From: an uncultured Collinsella sp.
Lineage (GTDB): Bacteria; Actinomycetota; Coriobacteriia; Coriobacteriales; Coriobacteriaceae
Reading direction: 5' to 3'
Length of the DNA: 6,122 bases
Assembly: GCA_902489855.1 (NCBI GenBank)
Contig: CABUBS010000127.1
Location: 1 to 6,122, forward strand
Shown here: positions 1 through 6,015 of the stretch, in pieces
Layout of the letters: the number at the start of each line of letters is the position of its first letter
How positions within the stretch are numbered: position 1 is the first letter of the stretch
Position numbers and translations under genes: made by a program
Notes under the pieces: generated by a model
Told to the model about the DNA's origin: nothing
The model's database searches: none
What the model saw: the letters and a program-made list of their open reading frames with translations, nothing else

Positions 1-890
1 AGGGCAACGGCGTTGAGGGCAAGACCCAGCACCACAGCGCCCGCGCCGGCAGGCGTCGCAAGACCGCGACGAAAATCTGCCGAAAGCAGCGCCAACACCG
101 CGCACATGCCCGCCGGCATCGCCGCGACCATATGCGCAGACATGCGAGCCTGCGACGTCTTAACATCCAGGCGGCGCTTGAGCTCAATGCGCTCCCCCAC
201 CATGCTCGACGCCTCGGACAGTAAGTCGGCAAGCGGAGCGCCGGTGCGCTGAGACACCTTAAGCGCCAAGGTCACAAGCGAAAGACCGGGGGCGTCGATA
301 CGCACGAGCAAGTCATCGAGCGCGTCGGTCGCCGAGATGCCGCAATCGATCGCCGCCGCCACCCGCAAAAACTCGGTATGTACTGGCTCTTGCGCATGAG
401 CGCCCACAAAGCGCATGCCCTGGGCCAGCGAATGTCCCGAGGCAAGCGACATGGAAAGTGCGGTAAACGCCTCGGGCATTGCCTCTTCTGCATCGTGTTG
501 CTCGCGCCGGCTCTCAAAGCCATCCCGAGCGGCGCCAACGGCAAACGGAGCAACAAATCCCAAGGCAAATCCGAGGGGCGATAACGACACCATCGTTAGT
601 AAAACGCAGCAGACACCGCTCGATAGCAGCAGAAACGCCAAACGTCCCGAAGCATCTTCGATCACGAGGCCAAGGCGATGCGCCGGAGCCAGCGATGCCC
701 ACGAACGGGCGATCTTTTTCAGCAGATCGTTTTCCACCAGCTCACGCGGCAGCTTCTCTGCCACCGTCTCGAGCGCCTGACGTGCCAGCTCCGCCGGCGG
801 TACCTGCGGCACACGAGGTTCCGCCCCGCACGCCGTCGCGACAGAAAGCCCTGCCAAGCCCCCTACGACGAGGGGCACAGTGATCTCCAT
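1..890 (-). CDS. tadB: TadB-like type II secretion F-domain membrane platform protein (3' end cut by window)
   Basis: This is probably the inner-membrane platform protein of a Tad (type IVc) pilus, which acts with TadC and the TadA ATPase to assemble Flp pilin. The frame is open from the ATG at 888-890 to the window edge, giving 296 codons. Hydrophobic segments lie at about residues 4-20, 83-101 and 103-121. A cytosolic helical T2SSF-type domain follows at about 137-250 and includes PEAFTALSMSLASGHSLAQG and a later LKVSQRTGAPLADLL repeat-like helix. A hydrophobic segment at about 252-270 comes next, and a last one from about 278 is cut by the edge. By family length only some 10-20 residues are probably missing. 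The start overlaps the end of tadA by 28 nt and has the best ribosome binding site in the window. The domain order fits TadB rather than TadC, and position right after tadA supports this. The frame does not end inside the window, so I translated it by hand from the reverse strand. Confidence 0.88.
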   Translation of the reverse strand, partial: MEITVPLVVGGLAGLSVATACGAEPRVPQVPPAELARQALETVAEKLPRELVENDLLKKIARSWASLAPAHRLGLVIEDASGRLAFLLLSSGVCCVLLTMVSLSPLGFALGFVAPFAVGAARDGFESRREQHDAEEAMPEAFTALSMSLASGHSLAQGMRFVGAHAQEPVHTEFLRVAAAIDCGISATDALDDLLVRIDAPGLSLVTLALKVSQRTGAPLADLLSEASSMVGERIELKRRLDVKTSQARMSAHMVAAMPAGMCAVLALLSADFRRGLATPAGAGAVVLGLALNAVA

Positions 891-2191
891 TCGTCCACCT
901 CCTCTTGTGTGAGCGTCCCCGACCGCAGGCCTTCTGCGATAAACGGCGGCTCGCGGTCAAGCGTCCAGGTGCGCTCGGCGGCATCGAACGTCACATAGCG
1001 CTCGAGCTCTACGCCACCCGATGCGGCGCGTCGCACCCCCGAATACGAGGAGACGAAACGCCTGCCATCGGCGTGGCGCTCGGACATCACGATGCCGTCG
1101 AGCGCCATGGCAATCTGCTCCTCGATGAGCTCGCTCGGCAGATCGATGCCATAACGTGCAAGCAACGTCAGACGCACCACGGTCTCCTGTTCTGAACCCG
1201 CATGAAGTGTGGTGAGCGACCCGTCGTGGCCCGTGTTCATGGCCTGCAACATGTCGCAGCACTCGGCACCGCGCACCTCGCCCACCACGATGCGGTCGGG
1301 GCGCATGCGTAGGGCATTAGTTACCAGGTCGCGGATCGTCACCGCGCCCTCGCCCTCAATTGAAGCCTCGCGCGCCTCTAGGCGCACCACGTGCGGATGA
1401 TGCGCAAACTTGAGCTCGGCAGAGTCCTCGATCGTCACGATGCGCTCGCCGGTGGAAATCTCACATGACAACGCGTTGAGCAGGGTGGTCTTACCAGATC
1501 CCGTGCCTCCCGCAACCGCCAGGTCCTGTCGCAGCGACACCGCACACGACAGCAGCTGCGCATACCAAAGCGGCAGCGATCCCAACCCCACGAGCTCGTC
1601 CAGCGAGCAGATACGGTCCGAGAACTTTCGGATGGTGAGAATCGGTCCGTCAATCGCCACAGGCGGAATCACCGCGTTGACGCGATAGCCCGTTTTGAGG
1701 CGGGCGTTGACGATGGGGCTGCGCTCGTCGATGCGGCGGCCAAGTGGCGAGATAATGCGGTCGATAAGCACACGGATCTGCTCATCATCCTCAAACGCAT
1801 GCTCGATGGGGTACAAGACGCCGCCGCGTTCAAAGAAAGCCGAGCGGCAGCCGTTGATCATGATCTCGGTAACGGTGTCGTCCTCGATGAGCGGCTGCAA
1901 CGGCCCCAAGCCCACCACGTCATCCAAAATCTCGTCGATGATGGTCTCGCGCTCGGGCGTCGCGAGATCGGTCGGCTCCTCAACATTGAGCGCCGCCTCC
2001 ACCGCAGGACGCAATTCCGAGCGGGCAAGTGCCGGGTCGATATAGGCGCTGATACGCGCCACTTCGTCGTAACCCATGCGGTCCATCACGGCGCGCTTGG
2101 TGCGTCGTTTCACGGCGCGGCGACGCCCCGCATCTACAGGCGCTGCCGCCGCCGCAGCGCCGGCAGCCTTAATCCTCGTTTGCAGGCTCAT
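863..2191 (-). CDS. tadA: TadA/CpaF-family pilus assembly ATPase (GspE/VirB11 superfamily)
   Basis: This is a hexameric cytoplasmic secretion ATPase that powers Tad/Flp pilus assembly by hydrolysing ATP at the base of the machine. I take the ATG at 2189-2191, giving 442 residues, because it forms an ATGA overlap with the tadZ stop; the frame continues upstream but only as a shadow of tadZ. An Ala-rich and basic N-terminus (about 10-33) precedes an N-terminal domain that ends near 215. The diagnostic arginine region RRIDERSPIVNARL lies at 152-165 and DGPILTIRKF at 181-190. The Walker A motif GGTGSGKTT is at 228-236 (Lys234), the Asp box IEDSAEL at 254-260, RMRPDR at 295-300, Walker B IVVGEVRG at 301-308 (Glu305), and the His box GHDGSLTTLHAG at 321-332. 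All catalytic motifs are intact and in order. NTGHDGS after a DMLQAM helix is typical of the CpaF/TadA branch. A weak GAGGG Shine-Dalgarno about 9 nt upstream suggests reliance on translational coupling from tadZ. The stop is TAG at 863-865. Confidence 0.95.
   Translation of the reverse strand: MSLQTRIKAAGAAAAAAPVDAGRRRAVKRRTKRAVMDRMGYDEVARISAYIDPALARSELRPAVEAALNVEEPTDLATPERETIIDEILDDVVGLGPLQPLIEDDTVTEIMINGCRSAFFERGGVLYPIEHAFEDDEQIRVLIDRIISPLGRRIDERSPIVNARLKTGYRVNAVIPPVAIDGPILTIRKFSDRICSLDELVGLGSLPLWYAQLLSCAVSLRQDLAVAGGTGSGKTTLLNALSCEISTGERIVTIEDSAELKFAHHPHVVRLEAREASIEGEGAVTIRDLVTNALRMRPDRIVVGEVRGAECCDMLQAMNTGHDGSLTTLHAGSEQETVVRLTLLARYGIDLPSELIEEQIAMALDGIVMSERHADGRRFVSSYSGVRRAASGGVELERYVTFDAAERTWTLDREPPFIAEGLRSGTLTQEEVDEWRSLCPSS
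895..904 (-). promoter_or_regulatory. Strong Shine-Dalgarno of tadB inside the tadA 3' end
   Basis: The minus strand reads GAGGAGGTGG followed by ACGA and ATG. AGGAGGTG is a near-complete match to the 16S rRNA anti-Shine-Dalgarno and stands 5 nt from the ATG at 890. It lies within the last codons of tadA, so tadB can be initiated independently as well as by coupling. It fixes the start of tadB. Confidence 0.8.
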
Positions 2192-3837
2192 CGCTGATCG
2201 CCCTCGCGCGACCAGGGAAGGCGGATACGCGGGCGTTCGGTGCGCGTTGCACGGTCGGCGACCATATCGCTCCAAGGGCCGACGGCGCACCCCAGTTCCA
2301 CGAGCATCTCGCGCGTGGCCTCGCGCACGCTAGTCGCAAAAGCGCTGGTCTGCCCCACTGCCTCGTCAGCGCGCCCAAACGCCATGAGCGCGGCGAGATC
2401 CTGCCCGCCATCGGCGATACGAATCTTGGAGCTCAACGCACAGGCAATCTCAAAGCGCATGGCGACGTCCTCGTCTGCCCCGCGCGCACCGAACCGGTTG
2501 AACACGGCGCTCATGCGCGTGCGCGGCACACCTACTCGACCTGCCAGTTCAATGACGCGCGATGCCGATGCCGCGGACGACACCGCCGCATCGCCAACGA
2601 CCAGGCAACGGTCGCTCGCCGCCACCGCAGCCGCCACGGCGTCGCCCCAAAAGACCGAGGTATCGATAAAGACCACATCGGATTCTCGACGCAGAACATC
2701 AAGCAGTAGCTCCACCGGACGTGCCATGAGCTCGGCTTGCTCGGGCGCCGCGACGGGACCCCAGAGCGTAACGCCCGGTGCCACGCGCATCGATGTGGCT
2801 ACGATATCCGGCTCGGTGAGCGTGCCCGCCGCCGACGGCTCGATAAGTGCCGCCATATCGCGCGGAGCATCGACGCCTAACAAGTCGTAAAGGTTTCCAA
2901 ACATCAGATCCAGGTCGAGCACGGCGGCACGCAAGCCCAACAGCGACGATGTGTGTGCCATGGTGGCAACGATCGTCGACTTGCCGCAACCGCCCGAACC
3001 CGAAATGGCGCAGATGACCGGAGCTCGATGCGGCGAAGCGGCAGCGTCTGCCGGCGGCATCGGAGGCGGCGGGGCGGGCGTCGGTGACAGCGTCCCCGTC
3101 TCCCCCGCCGCAGCCACACGCTGCGTCCAAGCCGGCATGGCAGCTTGTTCGGTCTGCGAGGCAGGCTCGTTCTGTGCAATCTGCTCATGCTGCATCAGCG
3201 ACAACTCGCCGCACCCGGCAAAGCCCTCAACTTCATCGAGTTCATCCGCCAGATTCACGCCGTGCACGTATCCCATATCTACAGCCGGGGAATCGCCAGC
3301 ATGCTGCGCCGGCCCTCCAGCGTCATCGTATACAAGGGGGTTCCGGGGGCGCCGACCATGCTCGGCTTCCGCTTTTCCATAATCATCAACACGCGGGCCT
3401 CTTGTAGCGCGAGGCGCCCCGGGTTCCCTATCAACAAAAGCATCGGGCTCAATCGTCATGCGCCGATCGGAATCAACCGCTCCCTCGCCCGCGCGCCCGT
3501 TGCCGCATATACTGTGTGCAGCGATGACCTCGGTCGCCCCCGCGCGAAACAGCCCCTCGATATCCGACGGATCGAGCGCTTCTATCAACACGACCACGCG
3601 ACTCACGCGGCCTTCGGCCGTCAGGCGCGCAACAGTCTTGCGCACATCTTCGGTATCAAACAGAGACGCCGCGATGATGGCAGCCCCGCGGCGCGACGGA
3701 AACGCCCGCGCCATGGAAACCAGCCCGTCCAGGTCACCCACGCGAAGCACCTGTGCACCCACATCACGGCCCTCGACTTCCCGCTGCAACAGTCCGTAAT
3801 CGCCGCACGCGCAGCACGCAAGCCAGATCGCCTTCAT
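2188..3837 (-). CDS. tadZ: TadZ/CpaE-like pilus localisation ATPase (receiver-like domain, long linker, ParA/MinD-type ATPase)
   Basis: This is probably the Tad-system ParA/MinD-superfamily protein that places the pilus machine at a cell site. It has 549 residues from the ATG at 3835-3837. An in-frame GTG directly upstream (3838-3840), 6 nt after a GGAGG, is an equally possible start and adds one residue. Residues 1-110 resemble an atypical receiver domain, with VVVLIEALDP at 81-90 and a GLFRAGATEVI helix-strand at 95-105. Residues about 111-270 form a low-complexity, charged and then Pro/Ala-rich linker. The ATPase spans about 273-520: P-loop SGGCGKST at 281-288 (Lys286), Walker A' VLDLDLMFGN at 306-315 (Asp308, Asp310), and Walker B VVFIDTS at 388-394 (Asp392). 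The signature lysine that opens the deviant Walker A (KGGxGKT) is replaced by Ser281. The protein ends in a basic tail, RPRIRLPW and following residues (535-549). It is longer than many CpaE/TadZ proteins because of the linker. It overlaps cpaB by one base (TGATG) and tadA by four (ATGA). Family identity is strong; the exact localisation role is by homology. Confidence 0.88.
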   Translation of the reverse strand: MKAIWLACCACGDYGLLQREVEGRDVGAQVLRVGDLDGLVSMARAFPSRRGAAIIAASLFDTEDVRKTVARLTAEGRVSRVVVLIEALDPSDIEGLFRAGATEVIAAHSICGNGRAGEGAVDSDRRMTIEPDAFVDREPGAPRATRGPRVDDYGKAEAEHGRRPRNPLVYDDAGGPAQHAGDSPAVDMGYVHGVNLADELDEVEGFAGCGELSLMQHEQIAQNEPASQTEQAAMPAWTQRVAAAGETGTLSPTPAPPPPMPPADAAASPHRAPVICAISGSGGCGKSTIVATMAHTSSLLGLRAAVLDLDLMFGNLYDLLGVDAPRDMAALIEPSAAGTLTEPDIVATSMRVAPGVTLWGPVAAPEQAELMARPVELLLDVLRRESDVVFIDTSVFWGDAVAAAVAASDRCLVVGDAAVSSAASASRVIELAGRVGVPRTRMSAVFNRFGARGADEDVAMRFEIACALSSKIRIADGGQDLAALMAFGRADEAVGQTSAFATSVREATREMLVELGCAVGPWSDMVADRATRTERPRIRLPWSREGDQR

Positions 3838-4496
3838 CACTCGTCGCCTCCGCTCTTTTTGCCGCGCGCCGTGGCGGGAATCGTCAAGCTGACCGTTCCC
3901 TTGCCCGAGGCTCCCAGCAGTTCCTTGACGTCTTCGGGGTCAGCCGCCAGCGTCACCCATTCGATCTTGCCCTCGCGCGTGGCACCGGAATCCTCACTGG
4001 TATCGATCACGTACGCGCCGCACAGCCGATCGGTTACGCCGTCTTTTTGCACATACACATCCACGTAGCTGCCCACGCCCGTAGCACCGCCGACCGAGTG
4101 CTCGGCATCGACCGCTACCGAAACGGCGACCTTGCCCTTAGGCACCTCGAGCTTGCGGCTCTCGGCCTTGGTGTAGACATTGCAGATCACGGCGTTTTTG
4201 GGAATACGCGAAGTCGTCACGTCGCCGCGCACCTGGCGCAGCTCGGTCGCCGCGTCACGCGGCAGCAGGCTCGTCAGCCATTCCTGGGTTATGACATTGG
4301 TCTCATCGAGGGCCTCGCCCACATCGATATCGCGCGCCGCGACGCATACCTCGACGCGATCGCCACCGTACTTGGCCAAGGTCTCAGCCTGGACCTGTTC
4401 GGCTCGTGAGCGGATCGACGAGCCGTAAGCCATGCAGAGCAGCGCAGCGAGCACGCCCGCGACCAGACTGATGGCGATGCGCTTGCTCTTGTTCAC
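3837..4496 (-). CDS. cpaB: CpaB/RcpC-like SAF-domain protein, membrane-anchored, first gene of the Tad operon
   Basis: This is a 219-residue protein with one N-terminal transmembrane anchor (about residues 7-25, after a basic NKSKR start). A SAF-type domain lies at about 47-110, including VEVCVAARDIDVGEALDETN and SRIPKNAVICN. An RcpC/CpaB-like beta-rich part follows at about 117-208, including KVAVSVAVDAEHSVGG and GVGSYVDVYV. This predicts an extracytoplasmic domain. I choose the GTG at 4494-4496 because AGAGGAG stands 5 nt upstream. The ATG at 4511 in the same frame lacks a Shine-Dalgarno, and its first codons are that Shine-Dalgarno. In diderms RcpC/CpaB works in the periplasm with the RcpA secretin; no secretin gene is visible here, so its role is unclear. 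It is shorter than many CpaB proteins. The C-terminus RGKKSGGDE is charged and probably flexible. It opens the operon after the only good promoter-like region in the intergenic stretch. Confidence 0.85.
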   Translation of the reverse strand: MNKSKRIAISLVAGVLAALLCMAYGSSIRSRAEQVQAETLAKYGGDRVEVCVAARDIDVGEALDETNVITQEWLTSLLPRDAATELRQVRGDVTTSRIPKNAVICNVYTKAESRKLEVPKGKVAVSVAVDAEHSVGGATGVGSYVDVYVQKDGVTDRLCGAYVIDTSEDSGATREGKIEWVTLAADPEDVKELLGASGKGTVSLTIPATARGKKSGGDE

Positions 4497-4501
4497 GGCC
4501 G

Positions 4502-4508
4502 CTCCTCT
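4502..4508 (-). promoter_or_regulatory. Shine-Dalgarno that decides the cpaB GTG start
   Basis: The minus strand reads AGAGGAG, then CGGCC, then GTG. The 5-nt spacing is the same as at rsgA. It argues against the upstream in-frame ATG at 4509-4511, whose own upstream bases show no purine-rich site. Confidence 0.75.
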
Positions 4509-4519
4509 CATGGCAGTGC

Positions 4520-4533
4520 CGGGCGAATGCCCG
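4520..4533 (-). other. Small GC hairpin in the predicted cpaB leader
   Basis: CGGGC and GCCCG form a perfect 5-bp stem around a 4-nt loop, about 12 nt upstream of the cpaB Shine-Dalgarno in the predicted leader RNA. It has no T-run and so is not a terminator. It does not occlude the ribosome site. It may be a chance structure in a GC-rich genome. Confidence 0.25.
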
Positions 4534-4570
4534 TACCACCATTGTCTGGGCGGTCAGAGTGCAAAGCGGC

Positions 4571-4599
4571 GCAATCGTAATCTTGGTTTTCGATGTCAA
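4571..4599 (-). promoter_or_regulatory. Candidate promoter of the Tad operon
   Basis: On the minus strand a perfect TTGACA (-35, 4594-4599) lies about 100 nt upstream of the cpaB start and downstream of the rsgA terminator. The -10 is poor: a 17-nt spacer lands on GATTGC (4571-4576). The better-looking TACGAT (4574-4579) is only 14 nt away. A good -35 with a poor -10 and repeat sites directly upstream would fit a promoter that needs an activator. No other promoter candidate of this quality is seen between the terminator and cpaB. The leader would be about 65-70 nt. Confidence 0.5.
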
Positions 4600-4606
4600 A
4601 CCAATC

Positions 4607-4666
4607 GCTGACCAAAAGCTGACCAGCCCGTCAAGCTCGTGGCAAGGTTTTGGTCAGCACGTCAGC
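4607..4666. repeat. Operator-like cluster of GCTGACC / GGTCAGC heptamers upstream of the Tad promoter
   Basis: GCTGACC occurs exactly at 4607-4613 and 4618-4624, an 11-bp period. The reverse complement GGTCAGC occurs at 4652-4658, with a one-mismatch copy CGTCAGC at 4660-4666. The 11-bp arms GCTGACCAAAA (4607-4617) and TTTTGGTCAGC (4648-4658) form a perfect inverted repeat with arm centres 41 bp apart, about four helical turns. Read in the direction of transcription, GGTCAGC-TTTT-GGTCAGC ends 7 bp before the TTGACA. A further GGTCAG is at 4552-4557, downstream of the -35. This is arranged like a binding region for a dimeric or tandem-binding regulator; no regulator gene is in the window. Confidence 0.5.
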
Positions 4667-4696
4667 AAATTACATGTTTCGAGGCTTTTCCGCAGC

Positions 4697-4731
4697 AAAA
4701 AAGCCGTCTCCTGAACAGTTGGGAGACGGCT
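4697..4731 (-). terminator. Intrinsic terminator after rsgA
   Basis: A perfect 10-bp stem (4702-4711 with 4722-4731, AGCCGTCTCC / GGAGACGGCT) encloses a 10-nt loop. In the minus-strand transcript it is followed by six U (the A-run at 4697-4702 on the plus strand). It begins 17 nt after the rsgA stop codon. No T-run follows on the plus strand, so it works in one direction and separates rsgA from the Tad operon. Confidence 0.92.
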
Positions 4732-4748
4732 GTCATAGGAAAAATCAA

Positions 4749-5933
4749 TTACAGATGAACATCGGGATCGAGCATTTGAGCGCTCACGCGCATGGATGAC
4801 GCCAGATTTTGGAACGTTTCCAGGCGCAGGCTGTCAATCTGCCCGGCACCCTCGGCCTCGCGAACGGCACAACCCGGCTCATGGGTATGTGTGCAATCGC
4901 CAAACCGGCACGCGCGCGATGCCTCGACAATCTCGGGGAAAGCGCGCGCCAGACCTCGCTCGTGACCCACGAGCGGTAGGCTGCGCAGGCCCGGAGCATC
5001 GGCGATCACGCCGGCGTCGCCCGGCAGCGCCACCATCACGCGCGCGACGGTAGTGTGACGGCCCTGGTCGTCGCGTTCACGCACACCGCCGGTCGCCAAC
5101 GTATCGTGGCCCAGCAGTGCATTGAGCAGCGTCGACTTGCCGGCACCCGACTCGCCCAGAATCATGGCACAGCTCCCGGCAGGCACGCAGGCACGGACCC
5201 CGTCCAGGCCGCGGCCCTCGGCAGAGGACGTCACGATCACGCGCACGTCCGAACCCACCAGGCGGCGCACGCGGTCCAGATCGCGCTCGAGCTCCTCGGC
5301 ATCGCAGCGGTCAGCTTTGGTGAGTACCACCACCGGCTCGGCATCGCAGTCGAGCGCCAACACCAGAGAGCGCGCCACGCGGTCGAGCAGCACCTCACCG
5401 GCACCGAGCGCCTGCACGATTAGCACGCTATCCACGTTGGAGCAGAGCACCTGGCGCTCTCCGCGGGCACGGCCGCGCCAACGCTCAAAGCTCGTACGGC
5501 GCGGTAGCACGCACTCGATCACGCCCATGTCGTGCCCGGGCGCACGACGTACCGCCACGCGGTCGCCCACGGCAGGCAGCAGGACCTCGTCCTCGCCGCG
5601 CGACTTGGCAAACCCCACGGCATGCTCGGCACGAAAGGTGTCGTCGGCAGTGGCCACCAGCGGAAACCCGCGATCCAGGCGAATAACGGCACCCAGCTGC
5701 ATCTGCTCGGGCTCCTCGGCATGTGCGCAGAAATCATCAAAGGCAGTCTGCTGGGCTTCATCGACCGGCAGGTCATCAAACGCCGGAACATCCTGCAGCG
5801 CGTCGAGCCCCGGTACGCTCGCCAACAACTCCTCGGCAGACACGGGCGCTTCGGTCGCGAGTTTCCGACGACGATCGCGCTTAGCCCGCGCCCCCGTCGT
5901 CTTTTTCTTCGCTTTAGCCTTAGCCTTGCCCAC
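4749..5933 (-). CDS. rsgA: RsgA, ribosome small-subunit-dependent GTPase
   Basis: RsgA (YjeQ/YloQ) is a circularly permuted GTPase that binds the 30S subunit and acts in its late maturation; GTP hydrolysis is stimulated by the ribosome. The protein has 394 residues from the GTG at 5931-5933, chosen for GGGAGG 5 nt upstream. The frame is open further upstream, but there it runs through a terminator hairpin. A Lys/Arg-rich tail (3-24) and an acidic segment (32-78) precede an OB-fold domain at about 79-150. The G motifs come in permuted order: G4 TKAD 205-208, G5 SSAEG 236-240, G1 GESGAGKST 260-268 (Lys266), G2 GRHTT 291-295, and G3 DAPG 312-315. The C-terminal zinc site is Cys342, Cys347, His349 and Cys355 in CRFGDCTHTHEPGC. 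The G3 has Ala where Thr is usual (DTPG), and G1 reads SGAGKST rather than the common SGVGKSS; both look like tolerated variants. It is flanked by terminators on both sides and is thus monocistronic. Confidence 0.96.
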   Translation of the reverse strand: MGKAKAKAKKKTTGARAKRDRRRKLATEAPVSAEELLASVPGLDALQDVPAFDDLPVDEAQQTAFDDFCAHAEEPEQMQLGAVIRLDRGFPLVATADDTFRAEHAVGFAKSRGEDEVLLPAVGDRVAVRRAPGHDMGVIECVLPRRTSFERWRGRARGERQVLCSNVDSVLIVQALGAGEVLLDRVARSLVLALDCDAEPVVVLTKADRCDAEELERDLDRVRRLVGSDVRVIVTSSAEGRGLDGVRACVPAGSCAMILGESGAGKSTLLNALLGHDTLATGGVRERDDQGRHTTVARVMVALPGDAGVIADAPGLRSLPLVGHERGLARAFPEIVEASRACRFGDCTHTHEPGCAVREAEGAGQIDSLRLETFQNLASSMRVSAQMLDPDVHL

Positions 5934-5938
5934 AGATG

Positions 5939-5944
5939 CCTCCC
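5939..5944 (-). promoter_or_regulatory. Shine-Dalgarno that decides the rsgA GTG start
   Basis: The minus strand reads GGGAGG, CATCT, GTG. The 5-nt spacing and the terminator upstream make this the only sensible start for rsgA. Any longer version would have to be translated through the hairpin at 5987-6015. Confidence 0.8.
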
Positions 5945-5971
5945 AGCACAAAACCACACAACTGAGCAGGT

Positions 5972-6001
5972 ATTTTAAATCAAAAAGAGCTGGCCGGGCA
6001 A
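5972..6001 (-). promoter_or_regulatory. Possible rsgA promoter overlapping the upstream terminator
   Basis: On the minus strand TAAAAT (5972-5977, five of six matches to TATAAT) is preceded after 18 nt by TTGCCC (5996-6001, four of six to TTGACA), which lies in the loop and descending arm of the terminator hairpin. Transcription would start near 5965 with a leader of about 30 nt. rsgA needs its own promoter if the terminator works, which supports the call, but the match is moderate. Confidence 0.4.
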
Positions 6002-6015
6002 AGCCCGACCAGCTC
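5982..6015 (-). terminator. Intrinsic terminator upstream of rsgA
   Basis: A 13-bp stem (5987-5999 with 6003-6015) encloses a 3-nt loop and is followed on the minus strand by TTTTT (5982-5986). The one imperfect pair is U-G in the minus-strand RNA but would be C-A in a plus-strand RNA, and only the minus strand has the T-run. It therefore terminates minus-strand transcription arriving from beyond the right edge. Confidence 0.88.

Noticed and set aside
13..883. Several plus-strand open frames opposite tadB
   Set aside because: They are shadows of the tadB frame, which has consistent hydrophobic segments and a T2SSF domain; none has a recognisable domain.
828..890. Lipoprotein signal at the TadB N-terminus (hydrophobic stretch ending at Cys21)
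   Set aside because: The residues before the cysteine (VATAC) do not form a good lipobox, and TadB proteins normally begin with a transmembrane segment.
2137..2160. GC-rich triplet run that looks like a short tandem repeat
   Set aside because: It encodes the Ala-rich N-terminus of TadA with mixed Ala codons and is not a perfect repeat array.
2192..2290. A longer tadA product starting near 2290
   Set aside because: The extra residues are an out-of-frame reading of the tadZ C-terminal region; the ATG at 2191 with the ATGA overlap and the family N-terminus is more likely.
3145..4068. A 307-codon open frame on the plus strand, antisense to tadZ and cpaB
   Set aside because: It runs opposite two genes with clear family motifs, has no recognisable domain, and its composition fits a shadow frame in GC-rich DNA.
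4384..4599. A 71-codon minus-strand frame across the cpaB leader and 5' end
   Set aside because: It is out of frame with cpaB, has no good ribosome site, and overlaps the promoter-like sequence.
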